Source: Mikania micrantha (taxonomy: Eukaryota; Streptophyta; Magnoliopsida; Asterales; Asteraceae). From it: DNA of 64,000 nt. The position numbers and the translations under genes were made by a program. Below are positions 11,374-23,209 of the stretch, piece after piece (position 1 is the first letter of the stretch; each line of letters begins with the position of its first letter). The notes beneath the pieces were generated by a model that saw only the letters and a list, made by a program, of their open reading frames with translations, had not been told where the DNA came from and searched no databases. The stretch lies in NCBI GenBank assembly GCA_009363875.1, contig CM018680.1, positions 70,261,139 through 70,325,138 on the forward strand, written 5' to 3'.

Positions 11374-12702
11374 TTATGACAAGTATTTACTAAAGTGCTT
11401 AAATATAAGACTTTTCTCAGTTCCAGTATCACACAATACAGAAGCGTATTGATCGTTTGAGAGATACATACCTGTTGCAAGATTAGGATCATTTTTGGCT
11501 TCCTTAGCCCCAATTACGAGGGGTCGTTCCTTCGGACCGTTATTGTTCCTGTTATTGTTGTCGTTCCCTAGATATGGGCAGTCCTTCCTGAAGTGCCATG
11601 GCTTCCCACATTCGAAGCAACTCTTCGGTGCTTCACCCCCACTGTTTTCCACATGGGGGCAGTCCCTCTTAAAGTGCCCTGGCTTTCCACATCCGAAGCA
11701 ACCTTTTGGTGCTTTGTATTGATGCGGTTGAGGCTGTGGAATTTTGGTCACCAGTTCACCCCTGCAGTTTTTAGTTGTGTGGCCTCGCTTTCCGCACCAT
11801 TGGCATCGGTATCTTTCACACGGTCCCCGTTTATGATGATAATCACAGTTGTTGCACCTTGGGTTTTTGCCAGCATAGGCACCCTTACGTCGTCTTGGTG
11901 GTTGTAGAGTGGGGGTTTCGTTTTGAGTGTTATCCCATTTGCGTTTGTTGTCGGTGGTTTTGATTATTGAGCCACGTGGAGGTAATAATCCTTGAATAAC
12001 CGCGGTATTGGTCAGTTCATGAGCTAAGTATACGGCTTGTCGTAAGGTGGTGGGGTCAGCGGATAGTACCATATCCCGAACCTGCGGTGTCAATCCCTCA
12101 AGGTATCTTTCAAGATGTTTGTAGGCTGGGGTCACCATTTCTGGGCACATGTGTGCCAACTCATAAGATCGAGAAGTGTATGCCTCGATCTCAGAACCAA
12201 TCATCCTGTGGTTCCGAAATTCCGTTTCCAATCTCTGAACTTTGTCGTGAGGGAAGTATTTGTGGTTCATCATTCTTTTGTATTCCTCCCAAGGTATAGC
12301 CTCAGACGTTTCTCGTCCTATGGTTTGAACATTTGTGTCCCACCAAGTGAGGGCTGCTCCCTCTAAGGTTCCTGTTGCGTACTTTACGCGGTCCTTAACC
12401 CTACAGTTGCTCATGATGAAAATTGATTCCATTTTCTCAATCCATCGGGGGAGGTCGGCAGCACCCTCCGTACCATTGAAAGAAGGTGGTTTGAATTCCA
12501 GGAATGTTTTGAATGTGCAGTGGGGTGGATTAGGGTTTGTTCCTTGGGTCAGTTGACTCTGGTTGCGTGCAGCTTCACGTGCAGCGATTTCCTCCTCAAT
12601 TCGTTTGCTGATTATGGCGTTCAGTTTCGTTGCAGTGAGGTTAATGTTTCCACGCCCTCCCGCGTTCTTGCATTCTCCGCGTCCTCCAGCCATGATCTTC
12701 AT
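11374..12702 (-). CDS. Ty3/gypsy Gag with three CCHC zinc knuckles and start of protease (truncated)
   Basis: This 442-residue frame is a retrotransposon structural protein. Residues about 65-235 form the Gag core (FLEFKPPSFNGTEG, ALTWWDTNV, KYFPHDK). Three zinc knuckles of the form CX2CX4HX4C follow at 300-313, 335-348 and 362-375, with a degenerate Cys/His motif before them at about 283-295. The protease begins at the end, with DTG at 425-427, but the frame closes at 442. Most gypsy families have one or two knuckles, so three suggests a duplication; the second and third are nearly alike. Initiation could be at Met1 or Met4. The element is dead downstream, so any product would act only in trans. 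Confidence 0.85.
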   Translation of the reverse strand: MKIMAGGRGECKNAGGRGNINLTATKLNAIISKRIEEEIAAREAARNQSQLTQGTNPNPPHCTFKTFLEFKPPSFNGTEGAADLPRWIEKMESIFIMSNCRVKDRVKYATGTLEGAALTWWDTNVQTIGRETSEAIPWEEYKRMMNHKYFPHDKVQRLETEFRNHRMIGSEIEAYTSRSYELAHMCPEMVTPAYKHLERYLEGLTPQVRDMVLSADPTTLRQAVYLAHELTNTAVIQGLLPPRGSIIKTTDNKRKWDNTQNETPTLQPPRRRKGAYAGKNPRCNNCDYHHKRGPCERYRCQWCGKRGHTTKNCRGELVTKIPQPQPHQYKAPKGCFGCGKPGHFKRDCPHVENSGGEAPKSCFECGKPWHFRKDCPYLGNDNNNRNNNGPKERPLVIGAKEAKNDPNLATGMYLSNDQYASVLCDTGTEKSLIFKHFSKYLS

Positions 12703-12840
12703 AGCGGAAATAAGTGTTAGTGTAGATATAATGGCTAATCATAGCACGTGATTGTTATGAGAAGAAAGCATGTCATTGAGTGGCATAGACAAAATTTTCA
12801 ATAACCGATATTAGTCTTGATATATAATAAGTTGTACTGG

Positions 12841-13225
12841 TTACAATTCATTTAATACCCAAGGCACTAAGACTCCAAAATTTTCAAGTACAGAGTCACA
12901 AACCGTTTCTACCATGTCTATGCTAAGTTTATCGGAGGCGTTATCGATAGTGGAATCAGAATCAGCATCCACCGCTGGTTCCTTTTCCCCAGTGTCAGGT
13001 CCTTCTGGAACTGGATCGGCGACCTTGCTTTTCCAGCTCTTCAATTGTAGCTTTAGCGATGGCAACCTGGTCTTCGGCCGCCTGGAATGGTGAAATCAAC
13101 TGGGTTATATTCTGGTCCATCTTATTGATTATGCTACAAAGCTCCGTATGTCGGGTACTTGTATATCTTAGTTCCTCTGTAAGACACTTGATTCGGTCGT
13201 TTGCCCAAGTTAGGTCCCAAGTCAA
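12841..13225 (-). pseudogene. Frameshifted coiled-coil leader ORF upstream of gag
   Basis: Two overlapping frames (13225-12995 and 13065-12841) look like one broken reading frame. The first is helical and charged (DRIKCLTEELRYTSTRH, AKATIEELEKQGRRSSSRR). The second continues with SLKLQLKSWKSK and an acidic Asp/Ser/Glu-rich tail. The position, between the LTR region and gag in the same orientation, is that of a leader ORF in some plant gypsy elements. I do not recognise a family. Confidence 0.4.
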
Positions 13226-13229
13226 TCCG

Positions 13230-16200
13230 ACTCAAGACACTGTCCTTCAGGCTCAGGTGAGTCTAGTATGGATGATGCATTGTCGGGTGACTCCTCCATG
13301 GGGTCCTCCTTAGGATCCTTGGCGGGGTCCTCATCGAAAATTTGATATGTTGCTTCATGTGAAGTGTATAGTCACAACATGAGGTTTTCGTGAATACATG
13401 GTAATCCGGACTATAGCCGGGAATTTGATGAACGTTATATTGAAATCTTGATGCGTTGCTTGAATTCCGTTGCAACCATCAGAGTTATGGATAAGCGAAT
13501 TTCAATGTATTTGTTTTCAGAAATAGGCTCATAATAGAATTTGCCAGAATTCATGCGTACCTGTAAATTCACGATTATGTTGCGCACCATGATCGTCAAT
13601 TTACCTTACATAAGAATTCTAGTTCCTCCTGCATAGAGCTATTAGGTTTTACTGGATTCAGAGTTTATTCATGTCATCGAGATTCAAACATGAGTCATAT
13701 GAGGTATGGTTAAATAGCCTATCGAACTAATACTTGGGCTAGTCACGCGAGTCGTATGGTATTATAGGATCTTGCGTAGATCCCATAAGGATAGCTACGT
13801 GGCTTGTGTGTGTTTTTCTTAGGTCATTTGGTGTTGAGTCACCTGTGATTATCTTGTTGTTCATTCATGTAAGAATAATAAAATGTCATAAGATATAATC
13901 TTACAACTAGCATTATTCTATTGTGTTGATGATTCATGAAGCTACATTATCATGTTACATCCTAGTTGTTTCAGTCATGTTATGATCATACAAGCATGCA
14001 TACAATGATAAGCGATAATAAAGTCATACAATATTATCTAAATCATAGTATAAATGATATGTTGTACTAAAACTTTTAAACATATAAAAGATTTAGCATG
14101 TTTCTCAGCCCCGAGAGTTAAAATCAGTTAAGATTAGAAAAGGGGCGTATGAACTCACCTTGTAGTTGTTGTGGTTGACTTAGTTCTAGCAAGAAATGCA
14201 CGCGCTCTTTGTTGTTCTTGATGTTGTTTTCACGATCCTGTATTGATTTCACGTTGTTTGTAACTTATAAGTTATAGAGATTTGTGTGCGTGTATGTGTT
14301 AGCCCTAAAGTTGGCTAACACACGTAATTATCGGTTATCATTCGGCCTTGGTCCGCTTGTTATAGTTTATGCTAACACTTAACCCAATTAGGTCAAGCTT
14401 AGTGTATCTTGTACTTATGTTTTATGATTGATTTGACTCGACACCATGATAAGTTTATGAAAGTTTGACCCCATAATAGTTCCTAAGTGTAAAACTTAGA
14501 CTTGTTGATTGGGTTCTCTGTATTGCACTCATGCAACCTTGAAATAATTCTTTTTGTTTAGAAATGCCCATGTAAATAACAAATCTCAAAGTTTGTTTAC
14601 TTGACATCTTGATTTAAAAGCTTTAGGGTTTATGATAACATGCATTTAACAAGTTCCCGTCACCTTTGTAGTACAAGTTCATAACTCCCATGCATGTTGT
14701 CCATTAAATTGTTTTCAAGTGTTTATGCTCAACTAAGCCACACAGCCGAATAATACTAGGTTGATCGAATGGATGTTCATCCGAATAAACCTTTAGCCGA
14801 ATGAAGGTGTGGCTCGAATGAAGGTGGCCGAATGATGATGGTCGTATGGGGTGTAGCCCGAATAGGTAGGTTCGGCCGAAAGGGGTTTAAGTCGATCGAA
14901 TGGGGGTATGGCCTTAGGCCGAATGAAGAATAGGCACCCAAACCAGCCTAGGCCCGAATGGGTCTCATTCTGCCCCACCCCTTCGGCCAGCTGTGTGTTC
15001 CTAAGCTATTCGGCCGAATGGCCCTCTTCGACTGACAGCAGGTCGGCGTCGACTAGGGTGTTTGAACCAGGGTGTAGTTGAGGTCTATGGTAGTTTTTCT
15101 GTGTTGATGCAGGTGTGGACTACTTTCGAAGGGAGGTGATGAAGAATCCACGGGTTTTAGGCCGGTTAGGGTTAAAGGTCGACTAAGGGTCTAGAAAACC
15201 CTAGTTTTCGTGATTTTCACAGTCAAATACCTCGATTTTTGGTGGATATTTCCTCATATCGGTTGTACTTCTAGGTAGAGGAGATCAAGGGCTTCGTTTA
15301 GGCTCAAAGATCACACGATTTCATCAAGAAACGAGTAAGTTACAAGGTTTTGAAGATCAAAACTTCTAGAGAGAGAGGAACCGGGATTTGAATGTAGAGA
15401 GAGAGAGAGAAAGTGTAATAAATGAGGTAGTTGCCCTCATTTAGGGTATTTATATCCCGAGGGTGTTCGGGTTCGTTTCGTTTGCTCGGTTCTCGTCTCC
15501 GTTGCGTTTCCGGAACGTAATCGCGTGTTTTACGAACTTAAATAAATAGTTTTATTTTTTAGGTTTTTAAGGTGATTATTCCTAATAAATGTTTTGTATT
15601 TATTTTCCTTATTTTATTATCGTTTCGGAATCGTTTATAAATTTCGTTTCATCAGATCGCGTCACCTTCATGCGTATTCGTTCGAATCGTCACCCGAACG
15701 AACACGACGATGGTTTCACTTTCTGATTTTTGTTTTCTACTTTCCAGTCATCATTTTAGAACTTTAAACTCACATATATGTTTGTGTGAATCGTCACCCA
15801 CGCAACCACACTGTCAGTTCGTTATTCTGAAACGACACTGCACTTATGTTTTGAATTGTGTTTCCTCACTGACGGACTCAACTAAACTGTCCTGTTTTCA
15901 CATTGATATCCTTGAATTTACATTGTTTTCATACTGAGTTGTCGGCCATCTGATTCCTGTCATCTATGGATATCAGATCGCAACCGATGCGTTCTTGTTG
16001 TTTGTTTATGCACTGTTGTTTCTCTTGATTCGTTGTATTAGCTGTACTTAGGTCTTCACCTAAATACAAACAACTGTTGTTTATCGTGAGTTGTTGTACT
16101 TACTGTATTTAAGTTTTCACTTAAACACGTACAACTGTTGTTTGTTATCTGAGTTTTGTTATCACGCACACTGTTTACACATTGTATTTACACATAGTAA

Positions 16201-16251
16201 ATAGTGAAAGTACACGTACCGTACGGACTTGCCGGACGATCAGGTATTGGA
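13230..16251 (-). mobile_element. 5' LTR-like region of gypsy element with TATA box and CCGAATG repeats
   Basis: On the minus strand a TATA box (GGGATATAAATACCC) lies at about 15443-15458, followed by a CT-rich leader (CTCTCTCTCTCT) and, near 14155, an AACTCACC motif shared with the other LTRs. From 14745 to 15030 the motif CCGAATG or its variants recur about twelve times, including the palindrome ATTCGGCCGAAT. LTR borders were not found, and the sequence is not alike to the 3' LTR at 7.2-9.9 kb, so the region may be a different, nested element. Confidence 0.45.
15443..15458 (-). promoter_or_regulatory. LTR TATA box
   Basis: The minus strand reads GGGATATAAATACCC and is followed by a GA/CT microsatellite leader, as expected for the start of an LTR transcript. 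Confidence 0.5.
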
Positions 16252-19200
16252 TGTCACAACTTACATATCCTTCCACACAAGTGTGGAATCATCCCCACGA
16301 ATGCCACCAATTTGTGGTCTTACATCCAATTCCACATGAATGTGGATCATCGCTCAAATTATGTGTCAACTATATATTCTCTAACATACATTGACATAAA
16401 TATATATTATGCATAAACCACCTAACAAATAACCGATTATTCTCATAATCATTTCACTACATATAAACACTTACTTTGACTTTCATTAGTCAAACATTCA
16501 TCTATTCCATTACCATTGTTAATTCCCCATATTGGTAGTTCTACTTTTGTTTGCATAATTATCTTTTTGACTTTCTACAAGTCAAACAACAAACATAACT
16601 ACCATTTAGATAAACATATACTCTCCATATTCAACATGGGCCATTATTCACAAAATAGCATTTCTTTCAAGCAATGCTAATAATATGGGAATTTTCTCCA
16701 TTCCCTTAAACTACATACAACAAATATGCAACAATCATAACTACATGATTCATAACTACATCACACATAGAAAATCTTCAATACTACAAGAAAAATATCA
16801 AGTAGTCAAATATTCAACACATGCACATTCAATCACTAATATGACTTATGGTTGCATATTTTGTGAGTAGGTTACTGATGCGAGCGGTCAGTATACTAAA
16901 AACTAGACTAAATTTAATCTAATTAACCTGAGCTAAAGACACAAAATCTAATCCTAGACCTATACTTAACCTAAACACCTAGTAATAATCGGAAAACCTA
17001 AACTAGACCGCTCCTAAGGCAAGTGTACCTGTCGGTGGCAGAATAGCTGGTGGAAGTCCGGATATCGAACCAATGGACACTAGTATAACAAACTAATACC
17101 TAGACTGTGAACTAACTAAGGTAAAAGAGGGGGGTTTTGGTGCAAACTGATAACCTAATCTGACTGATCTGACTGGAACACTAAACTAAACTAAAACTGA
17201 TAATGAAACTGGAATCTAACTACAGTGAGGAAAACTGGTGTATCTAGGCTGGGATTCAAAAGTATGACAGATGCTGATCTGGACTGACTTACGACGGATG
17301 AAGACTAGGATCTTAAAGAACAAACTAAGGAATACCTAATGGGACCCAGATCAGATACCAGGAAACTCCAATGGGAATCCTAAGGCTGTAATGTATGCAC
17401 TAGTCTATCGGGTCACCTTCCGGTTTTCCCGATATGCAATTGCACTCTAACGGGTGAATCACCTCCCGGATTTCTCCACCCGTTTGTATCCTAAGACACT
17501 AGAGAGCTATAAAGTTGACAACTTTGACATGGATTGATACTAACACTAAGTAGATCTAAGACAACGCCCTCCCGGGTCGTTTAACTCAAAAATCCCAAGT
17601 GTAAGCGACCAACCATCTAACCTATCACCTCCCGGATTTCTAGGCTAGGTCACACATGCAAATAACTATACTTAATGAAGTCTAATCTTATGGAATGTGA
17701 TCAACAACCCATAAACTAACCTAAAACACAAAGTAGAAGGCCTAACATGCATCTATGTGTGGAAAGACCTTCCTAAACATATGTGGATCAAACATTCACC
17801 AAATATAATCATCCAACACATGCAAATATCATCAAAGTTTCAAACTTTACAGCTAATTACAAAGCATATATCATCCATAAGCATAAATCAAGTCCAAAAT
17901 CATCAAAGATCACAACTTTATCATCCCAAACCTAGATACAACCATAGATCTAGCCAACAATCATCTCAACAGTAACAAAACAAGTCTGAAATAAGTCTAA
18001 ATACATGAAAGATTGCTGCTTTAAACTAAGAACATGTAAAGATAAAGAAAATACTCAAAAGCAAGGTCCTTCTTCACTTCCACAAGCCCTAATCAAGCCA
18101 AATACTCCATGGTTAAGCTCCAGCAGCTCCTAGGCTCGATTAGGGTTCCAAAGACGCAAAAGAAGACTCCTAAAACGGCTGGAATGCGATCAATTTATAG
18201 AGGGCTTGAAATTAGGGTTTTAGGCACAAAAATCATCTGGGGCGTAACGCCTCACGGGGCTGCATTTAGCCAGGCGTTACACGCGGATGTCATAGATTTT
18301 GACGGCTGACGATGCCAGGCGCAACGCCTGACACCAAGTGGCCATGCTAGGTGTACCGCCTAGGGTTAAATTCTTCGTTTTCTTCGCTTTATCAACCGCA
18401 CTTGATTCCGATGCTCGTTTTCCCTCGTTTCCGCTCCTTTTGGACACATTCCTGCACAAAAACACTAAAATGTAAAAAGGAACTAAAATCGACTCGAAAT
18501 ATTTACAAAACTAACAAAAACAGACTCGAATATGTACAAAAACGGATGTGTTAAACTAACACATCAGTTACTCACCTTGGTCCATAATGCCACTTTGTTC
18601 CATCTTCTCCTTATCGGGTCTTTGGTTTGTACTTCCACTTCCTAGATCATGTTATCACACATACACATTCAATCAAGGAATAACACACAAGAAAACCAAC
18701 TTACACCCCTTTGACCCATTAACACCCTATTTGACTTTATCATAGTCAAACTCTCCTAATTCACCGATTCACTTGAGTAATTAAGGTTATTTGAAGCATT
18801 TCTTCAAACACCTTATGTGCATGTTCTTATATCACCCCAAACATCAACATTCTAAAATGCCAACATTCCCATTCAAATTATTTAAACCATGAAACCCTCA
18901 TTTTATGGTTTTTCATAACAATTACTGCACATATACAATCAATCCACCCCCATTCATAAAATATCCATTATTAACTTTGTAAAGTTAAAGAACACTTAAA
19001 CTCATGAAATCCCCAAAACCCATATCTAGGTTATTGCATGAGTTTTCATATAAAATGGTTAGATTAGTTGATTATCACATCACTAAACACAATACATGTG
19101 CTAAACTACAATCAAACATCCAAGATTCGAATTTTATCATCATCTAACCACACCCACAAGCAAACCCACGAAAATTCCATCACCACACATGAAATCACAT

Positions 19201-19585
19201 ACCTTAAGTTGAGAAATTGCAAGGGGAATCCGAATCCTAGCTTGCATTAACGTTTGGAACAAGATTTGATGACGGATTTGGTCAAAAAACCCGAAACCCT
19301 TGTTTTCCTCCTTCTTGGTCGTCGCCCCCTTCTAGCCTCCCAACCAAAATTCTGTTTTGACCAAGTTTGACCCCCATTCCTCTTTAAAACCCCCTTTTAA
19401 TTATACTTTCACTTTATGGCAAATTTAGTCCCCCAACTTTCTAGTTAATCATTTAACTAGTATTTACTAGTAGTTGAACATTTATCAATTTAACCTAGTA
19501 GTTACCACAAGTAAAAATTTATTTAATCGTAAAAATATTTCACATTTCGAATATTTTTAATAATACGTTAAATCGGGTCGTTACA
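16252..19585 (-). mobile_element. Solo LTR (TGTAACGACCCG type) hosting a nested solo LTR
   Basis: The plus strand runs from TGTCACAACTTAC to CGGGTCGTTACA, so on the minus strand it starts TGTAACGACCCG, a common start of plant gypsy LTRs. Flanking 5-mers TTGGA (16247-16251) and TTGTA (19586-19590) match at 4 of 5 positions. Without the inserted 1.7 kb the LTR is about 1.64 kb. Near its left end are small hairpins such as CCACACAAGTGTGG. No internal retroelement genes remain. Confidence 0.6.
16876..18566 (-). mobile_element. Nested solo LTR with perfect 5-bp target duplication
   Basis: The element begins TGATGCGAGCGG and ends ACACATCA, so it has TGATG/CATCA termini. It is flanked by GTTAC on both sides (16871-16875 and 18567-18571). 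Removing it restores a continuous GTGAGTAGGTTACTCACC junction. A minus-strand TATA (CTCTATAAATTG) lies near 18190-18201, with palindromes GGCGTAACGCC and AGGCGCAACGCCT just upstream (18241-18365). The small open frames inside are not genes. Confidence 0.8.
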
Positions 19586-19589
19586 TTGT

Positions 19590-20608
19590 ATGACATAACT
19601 ATAATTATACTTAGGTTTATTGAAATTCAAATTTGTAACAAAAAATCATAGGGATTACAATATGTAGATTTTGATTGGTATAAAAATATACATTATAAAA
19701 GAAAATTAAGTTTAGTTTAGTTTTATTTTTTAATTTGTGCATTATGTGTAGTCAAACCTAACTTATTCTTATCTTTTAAGCTAAAACAACAAATTTTGTT
19801 TTAAGACTGATATATAATTTTTCATTATAGGCTTGACATACATCACATACTTGTAACAATACTATTTCTAAATTGTCACATATAGCATACCATTATGTTT
19901 TTAGATCATGATGTTTTTGAACCAAAAAGATATGGATCAAAACACACCAAATGTCATATGGTGCACAATGGTGTCGTGCTTGTATTAAGATGCAAACAAT
20001 AATTGTGAATCACCCACCCACCCAATCCAATGTAGCTACTAAACTTGTAGACTTTGTAATTAGGATCCCTAAATTAGGAAACCTTTGATATGCTAAAACT
20101 AACTTATTAGTATTTTGATCCACTTGTTTCCTTTAAAATATAACTTAACACCTACTTAAAAAAATTTTCTGATAAATTTTTTAACACCTTCCTTCGAATA
20201 AGTTACTCGTGTGGTCATAACTATGACCTTCACTTGTAAAAATGTTAAAGATCCTGTGACTGAAATGTCTTACCATCACATAGAGCCTAAATACGAAGAT
20301 TTTTGTAGCTACATAAATTTATCTAAGAATAATGTTAAGGACAACATAGTCTTAAATTTTTTTCTATTGTTTATTAACTAAGAGTATCAAAAACTAAAGC
20401 CTTTGTGCTAGAATAAATCGCACTATTTGTCCTACATTCAAAGGAGGGGCCAAGACATTTAAAACAACTGTCACGAAATCATGGATTTGTCTATCTTATC
20501 ATTTATTTAAAGCTCTAAGCATTCACCATCTACTTCAACCTTTATACGCGCATATGTGTTGTCACCAAATTAAACGAATTACATATTGTATTTTACAAGG
20601 GGAATACT
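19590..20608. other. AT-rich non-coding stretch
   Basis: No gene, RNA or clearly bordered element is seen. Confidence 0.3.
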
Positions 20609-20616
20609 AGAGCAAC

Positions 20617-21150
20617 CATGGGCGGATGTACTGTTATGGAACCGATGTCCCCGGACAGCATCGGTTTTTCTGCGTATATGGACATTTATGAACGGTGTTT
20701 TTAGGTGACATCATTGATTTTTAGACTAGTGACAGCACCGGCTGCAACGACTAGTGTTGAAAGGATTTTTCTTTTCTAATGAAGCATGTGAAAAAGGAAT
20801 TGTGTAATAAGATAGGAGATAGTTATCTAAATGATTATTGCATTTGTTATATTGAAACATGGTTATTCAACAACTTTCGGGTCGAATATGTAATGCAACG
20901 TTTTTAAAAGATGAAAACTCGTAAGTAACAACTTTTAATATATATTTTTTAATTTGTAAAAACTATCGAATTTATATAATTTGTTTTTTAATTCCTATTC
21001 GCGATTTTTGTTTGATCTTTTTTTAATATGTGATGTGCGTAACCCAACCCGAACGGTAAAACCGACCCGAAAAATTGAAGTCCAGTATTATAAAACTAAA
21101 ACATACAAATACAGTGACATCATTGAAAAATAATCCTAGATCCGCCACTG
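20617..21150 (+). mobile_element. hAT element relic with perfect 8-bp target duplication
   Basis: The terminal inverted repeats are CATGGGCGGATGTA and the complement of TAGATCCGCCACTG. The perfect duplication AGAGCAAC occurs at 20609-20616 and 21151-21158. Inside is a decayed fragment of the transposase C-terminus. At 534 bp this is an internally deleted, non-autonomous copy. Confidence 0.8.
20743..20905 (+). pseudogene. hAT transposase C-terminal (dimerization) fragment
   Basis: One frame reads ATTSVERIF. After a frame change the next reads MKHVKKELCNKIGDSYLND and then CYIETWLF. The order matches the hAT C-terminal dimerization region of plant TTF-type/ZMYM1-like transposases. One frameshift and missing upstream domains make it dead. 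Confidence 0.6.
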
Positions 21151-21159
21151 AGAGCAACG

Positions 21160-22298
21160 ATAAGATTATGGCCAAGTGACATGGAGGTCCTGGATTCAAA
21201 TCATGAAAACAAATCCCTATATAAATGACGGGTAAGTAATGCATACATGAGGCTTAAGTTGAATAAAGAGGTAGCATGACATGCGCATGTAAGAGCTTAA
21301 TGCTCCAGGCTTGCCTTTGCCTGAGTTATTACCACTACTTGATTTATGTCTTGCTAGCACACGAGAGACCCATAAATGATGTTTTCAGTGTTATTTCTAT
21401 AAACTTCCATATATACCACTAACTAGGTTAATACCCCGTGTATTACACGAGATGAATAAAAAAATATTAGTAATTAATAGTTACCAATAAAAATTTAAAC
21501 TATATAATATGATTTTTTTTATTATAATATATGATTAAATATAAATTTATAGATTAAATAATAAATATTTATATTATTTTTTTAAACACTAACTTTTTCA
21601 AAGTTTTTTCTTAAATATTTCGTTTTGTAAAACTATTTTTAAAAATTTATATTTTATAATAATTTGGTTTTTTTTAATATTAAAATATTTTTATTAGACT
21701 AAAAAATTATTTTTAATTTAAAAATGTGTTAAAAGTATATTTAATATTTACTATATGATATATTTATTAGGAGAGAGAGACAGACAAAAGAATATCAAGG
21801 TGCTATATGAATTTGTCAAGTATCCCTAAAAACTTTTTTTATTAGTAAGTAAGATATGATATACATACAAATTTAAATTTAGATTATTGATTTGATGGCA
21901 TTAGTTTTCATTTGGATAAAGTTTACAAGTGAGTGTACTTTTGTGGTGTGTTTGAAGTTTTCATTTGAGTGTACTTTTGGTTCAAAATTGTCATTTTAGG
22001 AATTTTCCCTTTTTATAATGAAAGATGGTATGGAGGTGTACTTTCAATTTAATATTGCAAGTTTGGATCATGAAGCAATGCAATATGGAGTATGAGATTT
22101 GGAGGGAGGATGGGGTTTTTGGCCCATGAGAAGCCAAGAGGGGGTGAGGGAGAGAGGGGTGCGGTGATGTGTGAAAGATAGTGAGGTGGTGAGATGATAT
22201 GGTGAGTAGATGAAGTGAAAAAGGATGATCTTCCTTTGACTAAAAGGTTAGTGTGTGTAAGAAGTAATGCTTTTTATGTATTCCTTTTTTAAGGTTAT
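21160..22298. other. AT-rich non-coding stretch
   Basis: No gene is seen. Near 21430 there is a small hairpin CCCCGTGTATTACACG of a kind found at the ends of some dispersed plant repeats. The rest is low-complexity AT sequence. Confidence 0.3.
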
Positions 22299-22312
22299 AA
22301 ATAATTTGAAAA

Positions 22313-22523
22313 CCAATGATTCTCAGCTCAAGTGATTGAGGGGAGATACCCTGTGACTTTAATATTGGAGAGATCACGAGTTAAAGTCTTGGCATGGACA
22401 AAATAGGACTTCCATGTTGAGCTAGGGAGTTTTCTCTCACCTATGATGGGTTTCCTCCTATTGGGTGTGGATATGATCGGGTGGGTCTATGACCCGTCAG
22501 TGATCCAAATTGTCGTTCAAAAA
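22313..22523 (+). mobile_element. tRNA-derived SINE with 14-bp target duplication
   Basis: An A-box-like region (CTCAAGTGATTGAGG) and a B-box-like region (GATCACGAGTTAAAGTC) occur near the 5' end. The 3' end is TTGTCGTTC followed by an A-rich tail. The flanks AAATAATTTGAAAA at 22299-22312 and 22524-22537 are identical, showing retroposition. Confidence 0.75.
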
Positions 22524-22777
22524 AAATAATTTGAAAAATTATACGTGTATATATTTTTAACTGATTTGTGTATGCATGCATGTGTGTGTATATATTTAAG
22601 ACTTGAATCTTACAAAGATTGTATGAACATGCATAAATGTATATAGGTATAATAGAAATACCTTTGTTTAAAAATTAAATATACAAGTGTGATTTTGTAA
22701 AATTTTTGTAAAACGATGAGAATTTTGATCTTTATTAGACCTGATAAGTGATAACGTATGTCACCAATAATGACAAT

Positions 22778-23197
22778 GGGGAGGGTTCAAATAAAAACTC
22801 ATTACTTTGGAGAAAACTAAGAAAACTCGTACTAAACAATCAATTTTTAAAAAAAAATTTATAATTTTTTATAATTAGCTTAGAAATGGTATAAACAAAT
22901 AAATATTTTTAATAAAAATATGTAGATTACGAAGTTACGTATATGTAACCAAAAAAGTTACGTATATGTAACTCATATATGTAGTTTACAAGTTACATAT
23001 ATGTAATCAATGAGTTATACATATGTAATAACATGAGTTACATATATTTTTTTTCTTTTTTTCTTTTTGTTAACAAATATAACCTTATAATAATACAAAA
23101 TGTAAAATAAAAAGCAAAAAACGAAATTGATTGATAACAATTGTGATTAGTTTTCTAAGTTTTCTCTAAAATGGAGGTTTTCTATGGAACCCTCACC
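22778..23197. mobile_element. MULE-type MITE with GTTACRTATATGTAAC repeats
   Basis: The ends are inverted repeats (GGGGAGGGTTC left, complement of GAACCCTCACCT right), and similarity continues inward through GAGAAAACTAAGAAAACT. TAATGACAAT flanks both sides (22768-22777, 23198-23207), a 9-10-bp duplication as for Mutator-like elements. The middle carries several copies of the palindrome GTTACRTATATGTAAC. Confidence 0.75.
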
Positions 23198-23209
23198 TAA
23201 TGACAATAC

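Noticed and set aside
16685..19250. Several plus-strand open frames of about 60-70 residues
   Set aside because: They fall within the two solo LTRs and have no recognisable features.
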